Shown here: positions 1 through 9,800 of the stretch, piece by piece | How the letters are laid out: each line of letters begins with the position of its first letter | Position numbering within the stretch: the stretch's first letter is position 1 | From: JBCCFW01 sp039029535 | Lineage (GTDB): Bacteria; Acidobacteriota; JBCCFW01 | Assembly: GCA_039029535.1 (NCBI GenBank) | Contig: JBCCFW010000039.1 | Location: 1 to 47,948, forward strand | DNA length: 47,948 nt | Direction of reading: 5' to 3' | Position numbers and translations under genes: made by a program | Notes under the pieces: generated by a model | Database searches by the model: none | What the model was told of the DNA's origin: nothing | What the model saw: only the letters and a program-made list of their open reading frames with translations

Positions 1-205
1 CCCCACGCTACTACCCCCCGTTGCCCCCACTCGTGACTCTGGGGGCCCCCCCCAAACCGGGGGCGCGCCCCGCTCACTTTTCCTGCGAGCCTGGAGGCCC
101 ATCGGTGTCGTGTCAGTCATGAGCGACGCACGACGAACCCGCGACTTCGCGCCGACCACCCGTGGTGGTGTCCTGCCAGTCGGGCCTCGCTCGCAAGGAG
201 CTCCG

Positions 206-1348
206 ATGACGAACACGATGAAGATGCTTGTTCCGCTCTTGCTCACCCTCGCGCTCGTTGGCGACGCCCACGCCGAGGCGCAAGCGCGCGTCTCGGTCGC
301 CCTCCACGCGACCGAAGACGGCCGCTCGTCCGAGTCCGCACGGCTCACCCAGTCCCTCCTGCCCCGTGGTGACGCCGCCTGCTTCACGCTCGGCATGAGG
401 CAAGGCAATGGCGAGGAGCGTTGCCCCCAGCCCTTTCAGTGGGATCTCGTGGCAGCATGCGAGCTGGACGACCTGGACGAAGGCGGCTCCGAGATCGCCG
501 ACGACTTCGCCCAATGGGTGCCGCTGGAGCAGCTCTGGAGGGTCGGCGTCCGAGTCGTCTCGCTCACCGAGGACGAGATCGAGCTCGAGCTGCTCTGGAA
601 GCGCTTCGAGTGGCCTGGTACCCGAGCGGTGCTGGTCGAGAAGAACCGTCAGAAGCTGAGCTACCGTCTCGAAGGCCGAGAGATTGCGAGAGTCGGCCTC
701 GACGTCCTCTCCCCCGAGCCCGTCGCCGACTGCGACCTGGAGAGTCTCCGACTCGTGCTCGAGACCGAGCACGTCCCGCTTCCCGAAGTGTCGGACTACC
801 ACCTCATGGTCGACGTCAGCTACGTCGAGGGAGATTCCGTCGGCATCTCGTCAGCCAACACGCTCTACCGGACGAAGCACGGAGAGCCGATCCCCCTCGT
901 CTTCCCCAAGCCGGACTGGCCGACCTTCTTCGACTCGCGTGGTCGTTACCGCTACCAACGCTCGCTCGTCGGGAAGCTCGTCGCCCGTGCTCGGGAGGAC
1001 GGCACGATCGAGCTGGCCGTCGACGTCGAGCGGCAGGTGAGCGTGCGCCGGGATGATGGAACGATCAGTCGCGGCAGGCTCCAGGGCGGAGAGAAGGTCT
1101 TCCGGGTCGAGCCCGGCGAGCGCGTGGCCCTCGAGCTCCCGCCCGAGACCGGTGGCTTCCACGGCTTCGACGGTGACGAGTCGCTCTACTCGGACGAGCC
1201 TCTCGACGTGAGCGCATGGGAGGTCGTGGTCGACAGCCGGCAGTTCCACGTCGAACGACGAGAACGACTGCACTTCTCGGTGAGACGAGTCGGCCCCGGA
1301 CCGACCGTCATGCCGACGACCCCCATCCCGCCCTTCCCCGTCCGGTGA
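206..1348 (+). CDS. Exported protein of unknown function (380 aa)
   Basis: I chose the ATG at 206 rather than the upstream ATG at 110. AAGGAG lies at 195-200 with 5-nt spacing, and the protein from 206 opens with a clear signal peptide (MTNTMKMLVPLLLTLALVGDAHA), whereas the 32 residues before it look like untranslated leader. The mature part is acidic and Glu/Asp/Arg-rich with a few Cys residues early on, apparently beta-rich, and ends in a Pro-rich tail (PTTPIPPFPVR). I recognise no domain or catalytic motif. It is probably periplasmic or cell-surface, based only on the signal peptide. The next gene starts 98 nt downstream and also encodes an exported protein. Confidence 0.7.
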   Translation: MTNTMKMLVPLLLTLALVGDAHAEAQARVSVALHATEDGRSSESARLTQSLLPRGDAACFTLGMRQGNGEERCPQPFQWDLVAACELDDLDEGGSEIADDFAQWVPLEQLWRVGVRVVSLTEDEIELELLWKRFEWPGTRAVLVEKNRQKLSYRLEGREIARVGLDVLSPEPVADCDLESLRLVLETEHVPLPEVSDYHLMVDVSYVEGDSVGISSANTLYRTKHGEPIPLVFPKPDWPTFFDSRGRYRYQRSLVGKLVARAREDGTIELAVDVERQVSVRRDDGTISRGRLQGGEKVFRVEPGERVALELPPETGGFHGFDGDESLYSDEPLDVSAWEVVVDSRQFHVERRERLHFSVRRVGPGPTVMPTTPIPPFPVR

Positions 1349-1376
1349 GGTTGAGGGTCAGAAGCGGACAGCTCAC

Positions 1377-1392
1377 GCCCGCTCAGGCGGGC
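1377..1392 (+). terminator. Weak hairpin after the first gene
   Basis: GCCCGC, a 4-nt loop TCAG, then GCGGGC form a 6-bp GC-only stem 29 nt after the stop codon. There is no T-run, so termination here is only a possibility. Confidence 0.2.
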
Positions 1393-1446
1393 CCACCCGG
1401 AGCCGATCGCCCTTGAATTCGATTGGACCCCTGACGACCTTCCCAG

Positions 1447-3681
1447 ATGCCATCAGGACTCCGGATCGGGCCGCTCTCCGCCCTCCTCCTCCTCGCCTCG
1501 GCCCTCTCCGCCGAGGCGGGTCTGCCCTCGACTCCACGCGTCAAGTACACCGTCGACTTCGGTGACGCGGGCACGCCGACCACCTCACCCCTGGTCGTGT
1601 CGCTCGACGCTGACGGCTGTCCCGACATCGTCCTCCTCCGCGAGGGAGGAGTGAGCGGCTCGGAGCTGGTGATCCTCGACGGTCCGACCGGGCGAGTCCT
1701 GGGCGTGAACGTCGTGCCCAGCGATCCTCACGCGCTGGCGGTGGGCGACCTCGAGGGCGACGGCGACCTCGAGCTGCTGACCACTCGCTCGACGGGCGTG
1801 CAGGTTCACGACATCAGCGGTCTCTTGATCGACGAGCTCCCCTGGGCGGGTCTACCGCCCTCCCATCGGCCCGGTCTCGGCCTGGCCGACCTCGACCAGG
1901 ACGGCAGCACGGAGATCTTCCTGTCGCATCTCGTCGTGAGCAGCGGAGTCAGCCCTGCCTGGAGCGCACGACCTGCGCCCGAGAGCCGCTACGTCAGCAG
2001 CCATGCCGTCGACCTCGACCCGACCAGCCCCGGGCTCGAGCTGCTGTTCGGTCGGTCCTGTCACGCGGCCGACGGCACGCTGCTCTGGGAAGCCGGTGAG
2101 CCCCTCGGCGATCCCTCACTCCCCAACGGCATGACCGCAGTCGGAGACCTCGATGGCGACGGCGACCCCGAGGTGGTGCTCGTCTCCCCCGCCGACGCGA
2201 CCGGCGAGGGCGGTCTCCACGTGCTCGCTCACGACGGTCGCTGGCTGAACACCTGGCCCCTGGCGCCCGATCAGCCCCCCTCGCCTCCCCTGGTCGTCGA
2301 CGTCGACGGAGACACTCTCGCCGAGATCCTGGTGACGACGCCAGAGCGGATCGGCCTCTTCGACTGGTCCGGGGACGCGCTCGCGTTGCGCTGGACGGAA
2401 GACGAGGAGTCGAGTTGCTGCGGCGGGCTCTCAGCGTTCGACTTCGACGGCGACGGCGCCCTGGAGATCGTCCATCGCAAGGATGACGGCTGGACCCTGC
2501 GCGAGGGCAGCACGGGCGACCTCCTTCACGAGGAGCCCTTCCCCTCCTTCACGGCACACGAGCGACCGATCATCGCCGACGTCGACGGAGACGGGTCCGC
2601 CGAGATCCTGATCAGTCGTGCTTATCTCCCGGCCGACGGACCCGACCTCATCGTCTACGACGTCGACGGTGCCACCGGCGCTCGATCGATCTGGAACCAG
2701 GAGTCGTATCACGTCACCAACGTGAACGACGATGGCAGCATCCCCGCGGTCGAGGCTCCTCCGTGGCTGGAGACCTCGGGCTGGGGCGCCCAGGCGACGA
2801 GCATCGCCAGTCGCTGCGGTCAGCTCGTCGGCTCCGAGACCGTCGAGCTCCGGACCTGTCTCGGTGAGACCGTGACCCTCGACGGCAGCGCCGTCACCAT
2901 CGCGGGCTGCGCCGGCACGCTGACGCGCGCGTGGTTCGAAGACGACGTCGAGATCGGAACCGATCCGATGCTCGTCGTCGACGTGGACGGCCCCCGCGAG
3001 CTGCACCTGCGGGTCGCCTGTGACGGCGTCACCTGCTGCGACTCGAAGCGCTTCACGATCGACGTCGGTCCGTCCTTCGCGGGAGAGCTCGGCGCGACCG
3101 AGCGAGGCTGCGATCCCGGAGTGGACCTCGCCTGGGATCCCGTGGGTTCCGGAGCCGGCGACGGGGCCTACCACCTCTACCGAGCTGCCGGTGATCTCGC
3201 CACGCCAGCCGACGCGTTGGCTGCTCCTCCCATCGCCATCGACTTCGGGGGTCTCTGGTACTTCGATCCAGACCCGCCAGCGGGCCGGCTCGTCTACGTG
3301 GTGGCCTACGAAGAGCCGGTCACGCCGTCCTCACCAGCGTGCCCGACCGGTCCGCTCTTCGGGGGTCGCTTCGCCACGCTCGACACGAGCGTCGAGAACG
3401 AGGAGTGGCCCATCCCGGAGGGGGTGGGCGCCGTGCTCCGCGTCCGCTGGCAGGACCGAGCCAGCTTCCTCTCGTGGCCGACGGCTCGTCCGCTCCTCCC
3501 GGACGAGCGCTACCTGCTCCTGAAGAGCACGTCCCCGACCACGGGTTGGTTCGAGCTGCGCTCGACGACGACCAGGACCTACCGCGACGACCGCCCGGAC
3601 GGCATCATGGAGTTCTTCGACCTGCGGGTGGAGAACCCTTGCGACCAGATCTCGGAAGACGAGTTCCCGCCCGGTCCCTGA
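1447..3681 (+). CDS. Exported FG-GAP/VCBS repeat protein
   Basis: 744 aa with an N-terminal signal peptide (SALLLLASALSAEA at about 11-24). The first 400 residues carry at least six Asp-rich calcium-loop repeats of the FG-GAP/VCBS (integrin-alpha N-terminal) type: DLEGDGDLE at 101, DLDQDGSTE at 149, DLDGDGDPE at 234, DVDGDTLAE at 285, DFDGDGALE at 332 and DVDGDGSAE at 378. They predict a calcium-stabilised beta-propeller. A conserved-looking segment WNQESYHVTNVNDDGSIP follows at about 415-432. Residues from about 470 look like one or two Ig/fibronectin-like beta domains with Cys pairs (e.g. CDGVTCC, RGCDPGVDLAWDP). A role in adhesion or surface display is inferred from the family; ligand unknown. 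No strong Shine-Dalgarno precedes 1447, but the signal peptide supports this start. Confidence 0.8.
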   Translation: MPSGLRIGPLSALLLLASALSAEAGLPSTPRVKYTVDFGDAGTPTTSPLVVSLDADGCPDIVLLREGGVSGSELVILDGPTGRVLGVNVVPSDPHALAVGDLEGDGDLELLTTRSTGVQVHDISGLLIDELPWAGLPPSHRPGLGLADLDQDGSTEIFLSHLVVSSGVSPAWSARPAPESRYVSSHAVDLDPTSPGLELLFGRSCHAADGTLLWEAGEPLGDPSLPNGMTAVGDLDGDGDPEVVLVSPADATGEGGLHVLAHDGRWLNTWPLAPDQPPSPPLVVDVDGDTLAEILVTTPERIGLFDWSGDALALRWTEDEESSCCGGLSAFDFDGDGALEIVHRKDDGWTLREGSTGDLLHEEPFPSFTAHERPIIADVDGDGSAEILISRAYLPADGPDLIVYDVDGATGARSIWNQESYHVTNVNDDGSIPAVEAPPWLETSGWGAQATSIASRCGQLVGSETVELRTCLGETVTLDGSAVTIAGCAGTLTRAWFEDDVEIGTDPMLVVDVDGPRELHLRVACDGVTCCDSKRFTIDVGPSFAGELGATERGCDPGVDLAWDPVGSGAGDGAYHLYRAAGDLATPADALAAPPIAIDFGGLWYFDPDPPAGRLVYVVAYEEPVTPSSPACPTGPLFGGRFATLDTSVENEEWPIPEGVGAVLRVRWQDRASFLSWPTARPLLPDERYLLLKSTSPTTGWFELRSTTTRTYRDDRPDGIMEFFDLRVENPCDQISEDEFPPGP

Positions 3682-3710
3682 TCGGCGTCAACCGTTCGGT
3701 CCCGAGGCGA

Positions 3711-4844
3711 TCAGGCCGTGCGCGAGCGTCGCTTCTTGGCGACGCCCGCCGCGGTGAGGAACGCCTCACCGATGGCACGACCCAGCAGCGGCGGCACGGC
3801 GTTGCCGATCTGAACGAGCTGACGGCTCTTCTTCCCCTCGAACTTGAAGCCATCGGGGAAGGACTGCAGCCGCGCGCACTCTCGCGGCGTGAGCACTCGC
3901 GGCTGAACCGGGTGCACCGACGGTGCGTTGTGGTTCTCCTTCACCGTCGGCGAGGGCTCGTCCTCGATCAAGCGCACCCATGAGTGAGCCCAGGTGTCAT
4001 AGAGCGAGGTGCCCGGCTCCTGGGCCTTCATCCGTTCGACCATGAACGGACGGTGGTTGGTCGGGATGTGGTTCCAGCACCGGCCCTCGGGATCGCGGAT
4101 CCACCGGGCGTAGTCGCAGAGGTCCTCGCGCGGCTCGAGCATCAGCGGCTCGTCGCGGGAGGGGTCGGGCAGGTCGAGCAGGGCCTCGCCCGAGGTCACG
4201 TAGGGACGCGATCCCGACTCGATGGGCACGCAGCTCGGATCGTGATGGCTGGGCGTGGCCAGCGCCGGTAGCGGTTCACCGTCGCGCGAGCCGAACACCA
4301 GCACGCGACGACGTCGCTGCGGCACGCCGTGATCGGCCGCGTTGACGATGAGCGACTTCTTCAGCTTGTCGTCGTCGGGAATGTTCGTGCGGTAGCCGAG
4401 GTCGGTGAGCTCCTCGCCCAGCGCCTCGATGACCGGCCGACCACCGGGCGTCTTCATGCTCAGCAAGCCGACCACGTTCTCCATGACGAAGAAGCGCGGA
4501 CGCAGCTCGTGGAGCAGGCGCACGTAGTGGAAGACAAGCGTGTTGCGGACGTCGCCCTGCTTGCGGTTGCCGGCCATGGAGAAGCCCTGGCACGGAGGGC
4601 CGCCGGTCATGACGTCGATCTCGCCGGGACCCACTCCCACCAGGTCCCGGATTCCTTCGCCGGTGAGCGCCGAGAGGTCGGAGGGCTCGCGGACCCGGGA
4701 GTCCGCGTGGTGGCCGAGGAAGGTCTGGTGCGCGATGGCGTCGGCGTCGAAGCCGCCGAGGACCTTCAGGCCGGCCATCTCCAGGCCGCAGGAGAGCCCG
4801 CCGGCTCCGCAGAACAGGTCGACGGTGGTGAGCGGACGGCTCAT
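3711..4844 (-). CDS. DNA (cytosine-5-)-methyltransferase, apparently without a restriction partner
   Basis: 377 aa from the ATG at 4844; an in-frame ATG at 4886 adds 14 residues but GGGAG sits just upstream of 4844. All the classical C5-methyltransferase motifs are readable in order: motif I DLFCGAGG at 9-16 (SAM binding), motif IV GGPPCQGFS with catalytic Cys85, motif VI ENV at 122-124, motif VIII QRRRR at 176-180, a variable target-recognition region at about 200-310, then motif IX RECARLQSFPD and motif X GNAVPP near the C terminus. The enzyme would methylate C5 of cytosine in a short sequence that cannot be predicted here. No restriction endonuclease, Vsr nuclease or specificity subunit is visible nearby, so it is either orphan or part of a system whose partner I cannot recognise. 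The gene ends facing the FG-GAP gene and lies 78 nt downstream of the cyclic-nucleotide-binding gene on the same strand. Confidence 0.92.
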   Translation of the reverse strand: MSRPLTTVDLFCGAGGLSCGLEMAGLKVLGGFDADAIAHQTFLGHHADSRVREPSDLSALTGEGIRDLVGVGPGEIDVMTGGPPCQGFSMAGNRKQGDVRNTLVFHYVRLLHELRPRFFVMENVVGLLSMKTPGGRPVIEALGEELTDLGYRTNIPDDDKLKKSLIVNAADHGVPQRRRRVLVFGSRDGEPLPALATPSHHDPSCVPIESGSRPYVTSGEALLDLPDPSRDEPLMLEPREDLCDYARWIRDPEGRCWNHIPTNHRPFMVERMKAQEPGTSLYDTWAHSWVRLIEDEPSPTVKENHNAPSVHPVQPRVLTPRECARLQSFPDGFKFEGKKSRQLVQIGNAVPPLLGRAIGEAFLTAAGVAKKRRSRTA

Positions 4845-4922
4845 GGACGCTCCCGGACACGAAGAGAGGAGGAGTTGACGGAGCATCCTAGCGGATCGGG
4901 CGGGCCGTCCCGAAGCCGCGGG

Positions 4923-5465
4923 TCAGCCCCCGTGCTTCATCGCCCGGGCCAACTTCTCCTGGATGGCCATGACGTTGAGCTTCACCGGCGCCTTGGGATC
5001 CCGGGTCTGCGCCAGGAGCTCCATGATCCGCGAGTTCGACTCCCGCTGCCGCTCGGCGAGCAGCACGGCCAGGCGGCGCAGGAGCTTGCGCGCCGCCGGC
5101 TCCCCCTCCTCGAGGAGCAGGTCGAGCCGGGCGCCCGGAAGACGGAAGGAGCGCATGGGCCCCTTGGCCCGCACCGTGGCCGTCCGCTCCTGCCCGCAGA
5201 GGAAGCCGGTCTCCCCCAGCAGCGCGCCGGGGCCGACCGTGGCCAGCGAGTGCAGCTCGCCGCCGCGTCCCGTGGAGGTCACGTCGGCCTCGCCCTCCAT
5301 CACGAGCTCGAGCGCGTCGTCGACCTGGCCCTCCCTCATGAGGACGTCGCCCGCGTGCAGGACCCGGAGCATGCCGGCCCGCGCGATCACCTCGACCTCG
5401 GCGGGCCCCAGGCCCGAGAACATGGGATGACCCGCCAGGTCGCGAGCCTCGGTCAGAGCGTTCAT
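4923..5465 (-). CDS. Cyclic nucleotide-binding (CRP-like sensor) domain protein without a DNA-binding domain
   Basis: 180 aa from the ATG at 5465, preceded by GGAAGG with good spacing; a longer in-frame ORF up to 5609 lacks support. Residues about 14-130 match the cNMP-binding fold: start FSGLGPAEVEVIA, the glycine turns of the beta-roll, and a phosphate-binding cassette GETGFLCGQERTATV with the conserved Gly-Glu and Arg. The C-terminal 50 residues are helical (RQRESNSRIMELL...) and show no helix-turn-helix, so it is not a CRP/FNR transcription factor as it stands. It probably senses cAMP or cGMP and acts through a partner protein. It lies upstream of, and may be co-transcribed with, the methyltransferase. 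A 7-bp inverted repeat lies just upstream (5484-5504). Confidence 0.82.
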   Translation of the reverse strand: MNALTEARDLAGHPMFSGLGPAEVEVIARAGMLRVLHAGDVLMREGQVDDALELVMEGEADVTSTGRGGELHSLATVGPGALLGETGFLCGQERTATVRAKGPMRSFRLPGARLDLLLEEGEPAARKLLRRLAVLLAERQRESNSRIMELLAQTRDPKAPVKLNVMAIQEKLARAMKHGG

Positions 5466-5483
5466 GACTTTTCCTTCCACATC

Positions 5484-5504
5484 GGGACCGTGCCACGCGG
5501 TCCC
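5484..5504. promoter_or_regulatory. Inverted repeat upstream of the cyclic-nucleotide-binding gene
   Basis: GGGACCG, a 7-nt spacer, and CGGTCCC form a perfect 7-bp dyad, with its near edge 18 nt before the ATG at 5465, in the divergent region between the minus-strand cNMP gene and the plus-strand yhaO-like gene. It could be an operator or an mRNA leader hairpin. The more AT-rich stretch at 5545-5590 beside it is a plausible promoter zone, but I cannot place -35/-10 boxes. Confidence 0.3.
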
Positions 5505-5626
5505 GGAAGCTGTCCACCTGACCCCTACCTGCGTCGGAAAGCGCAGATCACCGAACAACCCGAACGAAATTCGAGCATCGTTTCGCGTTCTCTTCGCTCG
5601 GCCAGGCAAGGCATGATGACCCCGCC

Positions 5627-6874
5627 ATGCGTTACGTCCACGCCGCCGACCTCCATCTCGACAGCCCGCTCAGGGGCCTGGAGCGTCACGAGGGCGCGCC
5701 GGTCGAGGAGATCCGCGGGGCCACGCGTCGGGCCTTCGACAACCTCATCGATCTCTGCCTGACCCAGGAGGCCTCCTTCCTCCTGCTGTCCGGCGACCTC
5801 TACGACGGCGACTGGAAGGACTACTCGACGGGTCTCTTCATGACGAAGCGACTCGCCCAGCTCCGGGAGGCCGGCACGCGGGTCTTCCTCATCCGGGGCA
5901 ACCACGACGCGGCCAGTCGGATCACCAAGCAGCTCGAGCTGCCCGACAACTGCACCGAGCTCGCGACGCGAGCCCCCGAGACCGTCATCGACGAGGACCT
6001 CGGCGTCGCCGTGCACGGTCAGGGCTACGCGCAGCGCGCGGTCACCGTGGATCTGGCCGCCGACTACCCCGACGCCCTGACCGACCTCCACAACATCGGC
6101 TTGCTCCACACCGCCCTCGACGGCCGCGAGGGACACGACCCCTACGCGCCCACCAGCGTCGAGCTGCTCGGCAGCAAGGGCTACGACTACTGGGCGCTGG
6201 GCCACGTCCACCAGCGCGAGGTGCTCGCGACCGACCCGTGGATCGTCTTCCCCGGCAACCCGCAGGGACGGCACGCCCGCGAGCTCGGCGCCAAGGGAGC
6301 CAGCCTGGTCGAGGTCGACGACGGTCGCGTGGTGTCGGTGGAGCATCAGGTGCTCGACGTCGTCCGCTGGGAGCGGGTCGAGGTCGACGTCACCGACTTC
6401 CTCGACCTCGACGAGATCCTCGAGCACCTCCGTCATCAGCTCGAGCGCGCCACGACCGAAGCCGGCGGTCGCCTGCTGGCGGCCCGCGTGGTCCTCAACG
6501 GTCGCTGCGAAGCCCACGCCGAGCTCGGTCGCGATCCGGAAGTGCTCGAAGCTGCCGCTCGCGCCCTGGCCGCAGAGCTCGACGGCTCCTGCTGGATAGA
6601 AAAGATCCAGTTGAACACCTTGCCGCCGCTCTCCCTCGAAGAGCTCACCGCGCGTCACGACTTGCTGGGTCAGGTCCTCGACCGACTCCAGCACCTTCGC
6701 GACGACGACGAGGCCCTGCTCGCCCTCGGCGACTGTCTCGGTCCGCTCGCGAAGAAGCTCCCGCTCGAGGCGCGGCGCGGCGACGACGGCTTCGATCCCA
6801 AGGACCCCGCTTGGCTGCGCACGGTGCTCGACTCCGTGCAGCGTCGCGTCCTCCCCCACCTCCTGGACCGGTGA
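5627..6874 (+). CDS. yhaO: YhaO/SbcD-like DNA-repair metallophosphoesterase (nuclease subunit)
   Basis: 415 aa, cytoplasmic. It is a calcineurin-like phosphoesterase of the SbcD/Mre11 group with the metal-binding motifs in order: D8-x-H10 (HAADLHLDSP), GD at 56-57 (LSGDLYDG), GNHD at 91-94, H161, and GHVH at 192-195. The opening residues and length match YhaO-type exonuclease subunits better than classical SbcD. By family knowledge it pairs with the ATPase encoded next (7-nt gap) to process DNA ends or hairpins in a Mn2+-dependent way. The C-terminal 180 residues are helical and probably dock on the ATPase. No clear Shine-Dalgarno precedes the ATG, but the first residue leads straight into the fold. 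Confidence 0.88.
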   Translation: MRYVHAADLHLDSPLRGLERHEGAPVEEIRGATRRAFDNLIDLCLTQEASFLLLSGDLYDGDWKDYSTGLFMTKRLAQLREAGTRVFLIRGNHDAASRITKQLELPDNCTELATRAPETVIDEDLGVAVHGQGYAQRAVTVDLAADYPDALTDLHNIGLLHTALDGREGHDPYAPTSVELLGSKGYDYWALGHVHQREVLATDPWIVFPGNPQGRHARELGAKGASLVEVDDGRVVSVEHQVLDVVRWERVEVDVTDFLDLDEILEHLRHQLERATTEAGGRLLAARVVLNGRCEAHAELGRDPEVLEAAARALAAELDGSCWIEKIQLNTLPPLSLEELTARHDLLGQVLDRLQHLRDDDEALLALGDCLGPLAKKLPLEARRGDDGFDPKDPAWLRTVLDSVQRRVLPHLLDR

Positions 6875-6881
6875 CGCGCTG

Positions 6882-9800
6882 ATGCTCCTCGAGCGCCTGG
6901 AGCTGCGCGCCTTCGGTCCCTTCACCGACGTCACCCTCGACTTCGGTGATCGGCCCGGCCTGCACGTCATCCAGGGAGACAACGAGGCCGGCAAGAGCTC
7001 GGCGCTGCGAGCGGTCGAGGGCCTGCTCTTCGGCATCGCCGAGCGCAGCCAGGACGACCACGTCCATCAGAAGAAGGACCTCCGCATCGGTGGTCGGCTC
7101 AAGCTGCCCGACGGAGCTCGTCTCGACCTGCTCCGACGCAAGGGCCGGGAGCGCACGCTCCTCGACCCGCAGGAGAAGCCGCTCGATCCTGCCGCGCTGC
7201 ACGCGGCGCTCGGTGGTCTCGACCGCGCCCTGTTCCAGGCGCTGTTCGGTCTCGATCACGACCGCCTGCGTCAGGGAGGCGAGGACCTCCTCGCCGGTGA
7301 CGGTCGGCTCGGGGCCAGCCTCTTCGACGCGGCGCGCGACGGCCTGCCCATCGCGAAGCTCGTGCAGCAGCTCGAAGAGGAGGCCGACAAGCTCTTCCGA
7401 CCCCGTGGTCAGAAGCTGCCCATCAACCTCGCCATCGGCGAGTACCAGGACGCCCGCAAGCAGCTCGCCATGACGAGTCTCGCGGCGCACACCTGGAAGG
7501 AGCAGCGCGAGGGCCTGGCGCACAACCTGCGTCAGCGCGACGAAGCGCGGGCCCGCCTGCAAGAGCTCCGCGCCACCGAGAAACGACTCGAGCGCGAGCT
7601 GCGACTGCTGCCGCTCCTGCTTCAGCACCAGCACCTGAGCGAGCAACGCAGCGCGCTCGCCTCGACGCCCCGCCTGTCGGCCGACTTCGTCACGCGAAGG
7701 GTCGAGCAGCAGGCCCGCGTGCGCGACACCGAGCAGGTCATCCAGGGCCTGGAGCGTGAGGCCGAGCAGGCTCGCGATCGCCTCGAGCAGCTCGCGGTCC
7801 CGTCCCGCGTGACGACCCTCTCCGACGACGAGCTGCGCGAGCTCGAAGCCGGCCTGGCCCGTCATCGTCACGAGAAGGTCGAGCTGCCGCGGCTCGAAGC
7901 GGAGACTCGATCGGCACGTCAGCGCGTGGGTCGACTCACGGCCGCACTCGGTCTCGATGCCGACGACCCCGAGCTCGAACAGCTCCGCCCCAGCCCGAAG
8001 GTGGCGGCCAAGCTCCGATCGTTGGCCCGCCAGCGCACGGGCGTGGAGAGCGAAGAACGAACGACGCGGGATCAACGCGACCGGCTCGAGACCCGGCAGT
8101 CCGCCCTGCGCGAACGGCTGGCCGAGCTCGGTCCCGTCGTCGACACCGGACGTCTGGGCCTCGCGCTGTCGGCGGCGGAGCGCACGGTGGAGCAGGCGAG
8201 CCGTCGCCGCGAGCTGCGTCAGGCCATCGACCTGCAAGAGGCCGAGATCGCGCACCGCCTCGGCCAGCTCACGCCCTTCGAAGGAAGTGCTGCCGAGCTT
8301 CGCAGCCTGCCGGTGCCGCTACCCGAGACCGTCGAGATGCGGGCCCGCGAGGCCTCCGAGCTGGCCACCCGCACGCGCTTGCTCGAAGACGAGGCCGTGC
8401 GGTGTCGCGAGCGTGAGATGGCGCTGCAAGAAGAGCTCGCCACGCTCGACCCTCATCGCGTGCTGCCTGACCCCGCCGAGCTCACCAAGCTCCGTCGTCA
8501 GCGCGATCGTCAGCTACACGGCCTGGTCGCGCAGCTCGATGAGCCGCCGACCGAGCTCCGACGTCGGCTGGAAGAGGTGGCCCGCGAGGTTCACGACTGC
8601 GACGAGCTCGCCGACCGCCTGCGCGAGCAGGCCGAGCAAGTCACGCGTCGCGCCATGCTCCAGGCCAAGGTCGCGTCACTCACGCAGCAGCAGGTCGACC
8701 TCGAACGTCGCAGCGAGGAGCTGCGCGCCGAGCTCTACGTGCACGAGCGCAACTGGCTCGCAGAGTGGGAGCCCACCGGGATCGATCCGGCCACTCCGGA
8801 AGAGATGCGTGCGTGGGTGCGGAGCTGGCAAGAGACCTGCCGTCTCCTCGAAGACCACCAGCAGCGACGGTTGGAGCTCGACGACCTCGTCGAGCAGCAG
8901 CGCACGAGCACGCGCGAGCTGCACGCCTGTCTTCAAGAGCTCACGACCTGCTCGGCCGACGCGTCGCTCACCGAGCTGCAAGCCTCGGCGCGTCGCTTCC
9001 TGCGGCGTGCCGATCAATCCGAGGCGCGACGCGAGCACCTGCAAGACGAGCTGGACGCCCTCGCCATCGAGCTCGAGACGGCGGCACGCGCTCACGATCG
9101 CGCGGTGCTCGAAGGCAAGGACTGGCGACGCGCCTGGAAGAAGGCCGTGCGCTCGCTGGGTCTGGACGCGCAGGCGCGACCCGACGACGTCGAGACCGCT
9201 CTCGAGAAGCTCCGCGAGCTGTTCGAGGAACGCGATCGCTCCGCCGAGCTCGCCGACGAGCTGGAGCGGCTGCAAGACGCATCGCGGAGCTTCCAGCAAT
9301 GCCTGACGACGACGCTGGCCGAGCATCACGTCGGCGAGCGCAGTCACGACCTCGACGCCGACGTCGTCGCCCTCATCGAGAACCAGCGACGGCTCAACCG
9401 CGAGGCGGAGACCCGTCGGCAGACCGAGGAGCGTCTCACCGCGATCGACGACGAGCTCGCGGCCGCACGCCTGCGCATGGACACGGCAGGAGCCCGGATG
9501 AAGGAGCTCCTCGCCGAAGCCGAGGTCGAAGAGGAGAGCCTCCTGCCCCAGGCCGAAGACCGTGCCCGCGAGGCCCGCGAGCTCGACACGAAGCTCTCCG
9601 ACCTGGTCGAGCGCATCCATCAGCACGGCGAAGGGGTCTCGCTCGACGAGCTGCGGGAGTGGGCGGCCGAACAGGACCTGGCGAGCCTAGAGAGTCAGCT
9701 CGAGGACCTGCAACAGGTCGAGCTCGAGGCCGTCGAGTCGGAGGCGCTCGCCGCGAGCCAGCGGGTGGGCAACATCCAGAAGCAACTCGATAGCTGGGAG

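Noticed and set aside
1..109. G/C homopolymer runs near the window start as a functional element
   Set aside because: Runs such as GGGGGCCCCC are short and common in DNA this GC-rich; no repeat array, gene or clear hairpin terminator can be built from them.
4923..5465. CRP/FNR transcription factor
   Set aside because: Only the sensor domain is present; the C-terminal 50 residues show no helix-turn-helix.
5525..7036. 503-codon minus-strand frame antisense to the yhaO-like gene
   Set aside because: The plus strand encodes an unmistakable metallophosphoesterase here; the antisense product has no recognisable domain.
6645..8255. 536-codon minus-strand frame antisense to yhaO/yhaN
   Set aside because: It is a mirror of the coiled-coil region in the opposite strand with no motif or ribosome-binding site.
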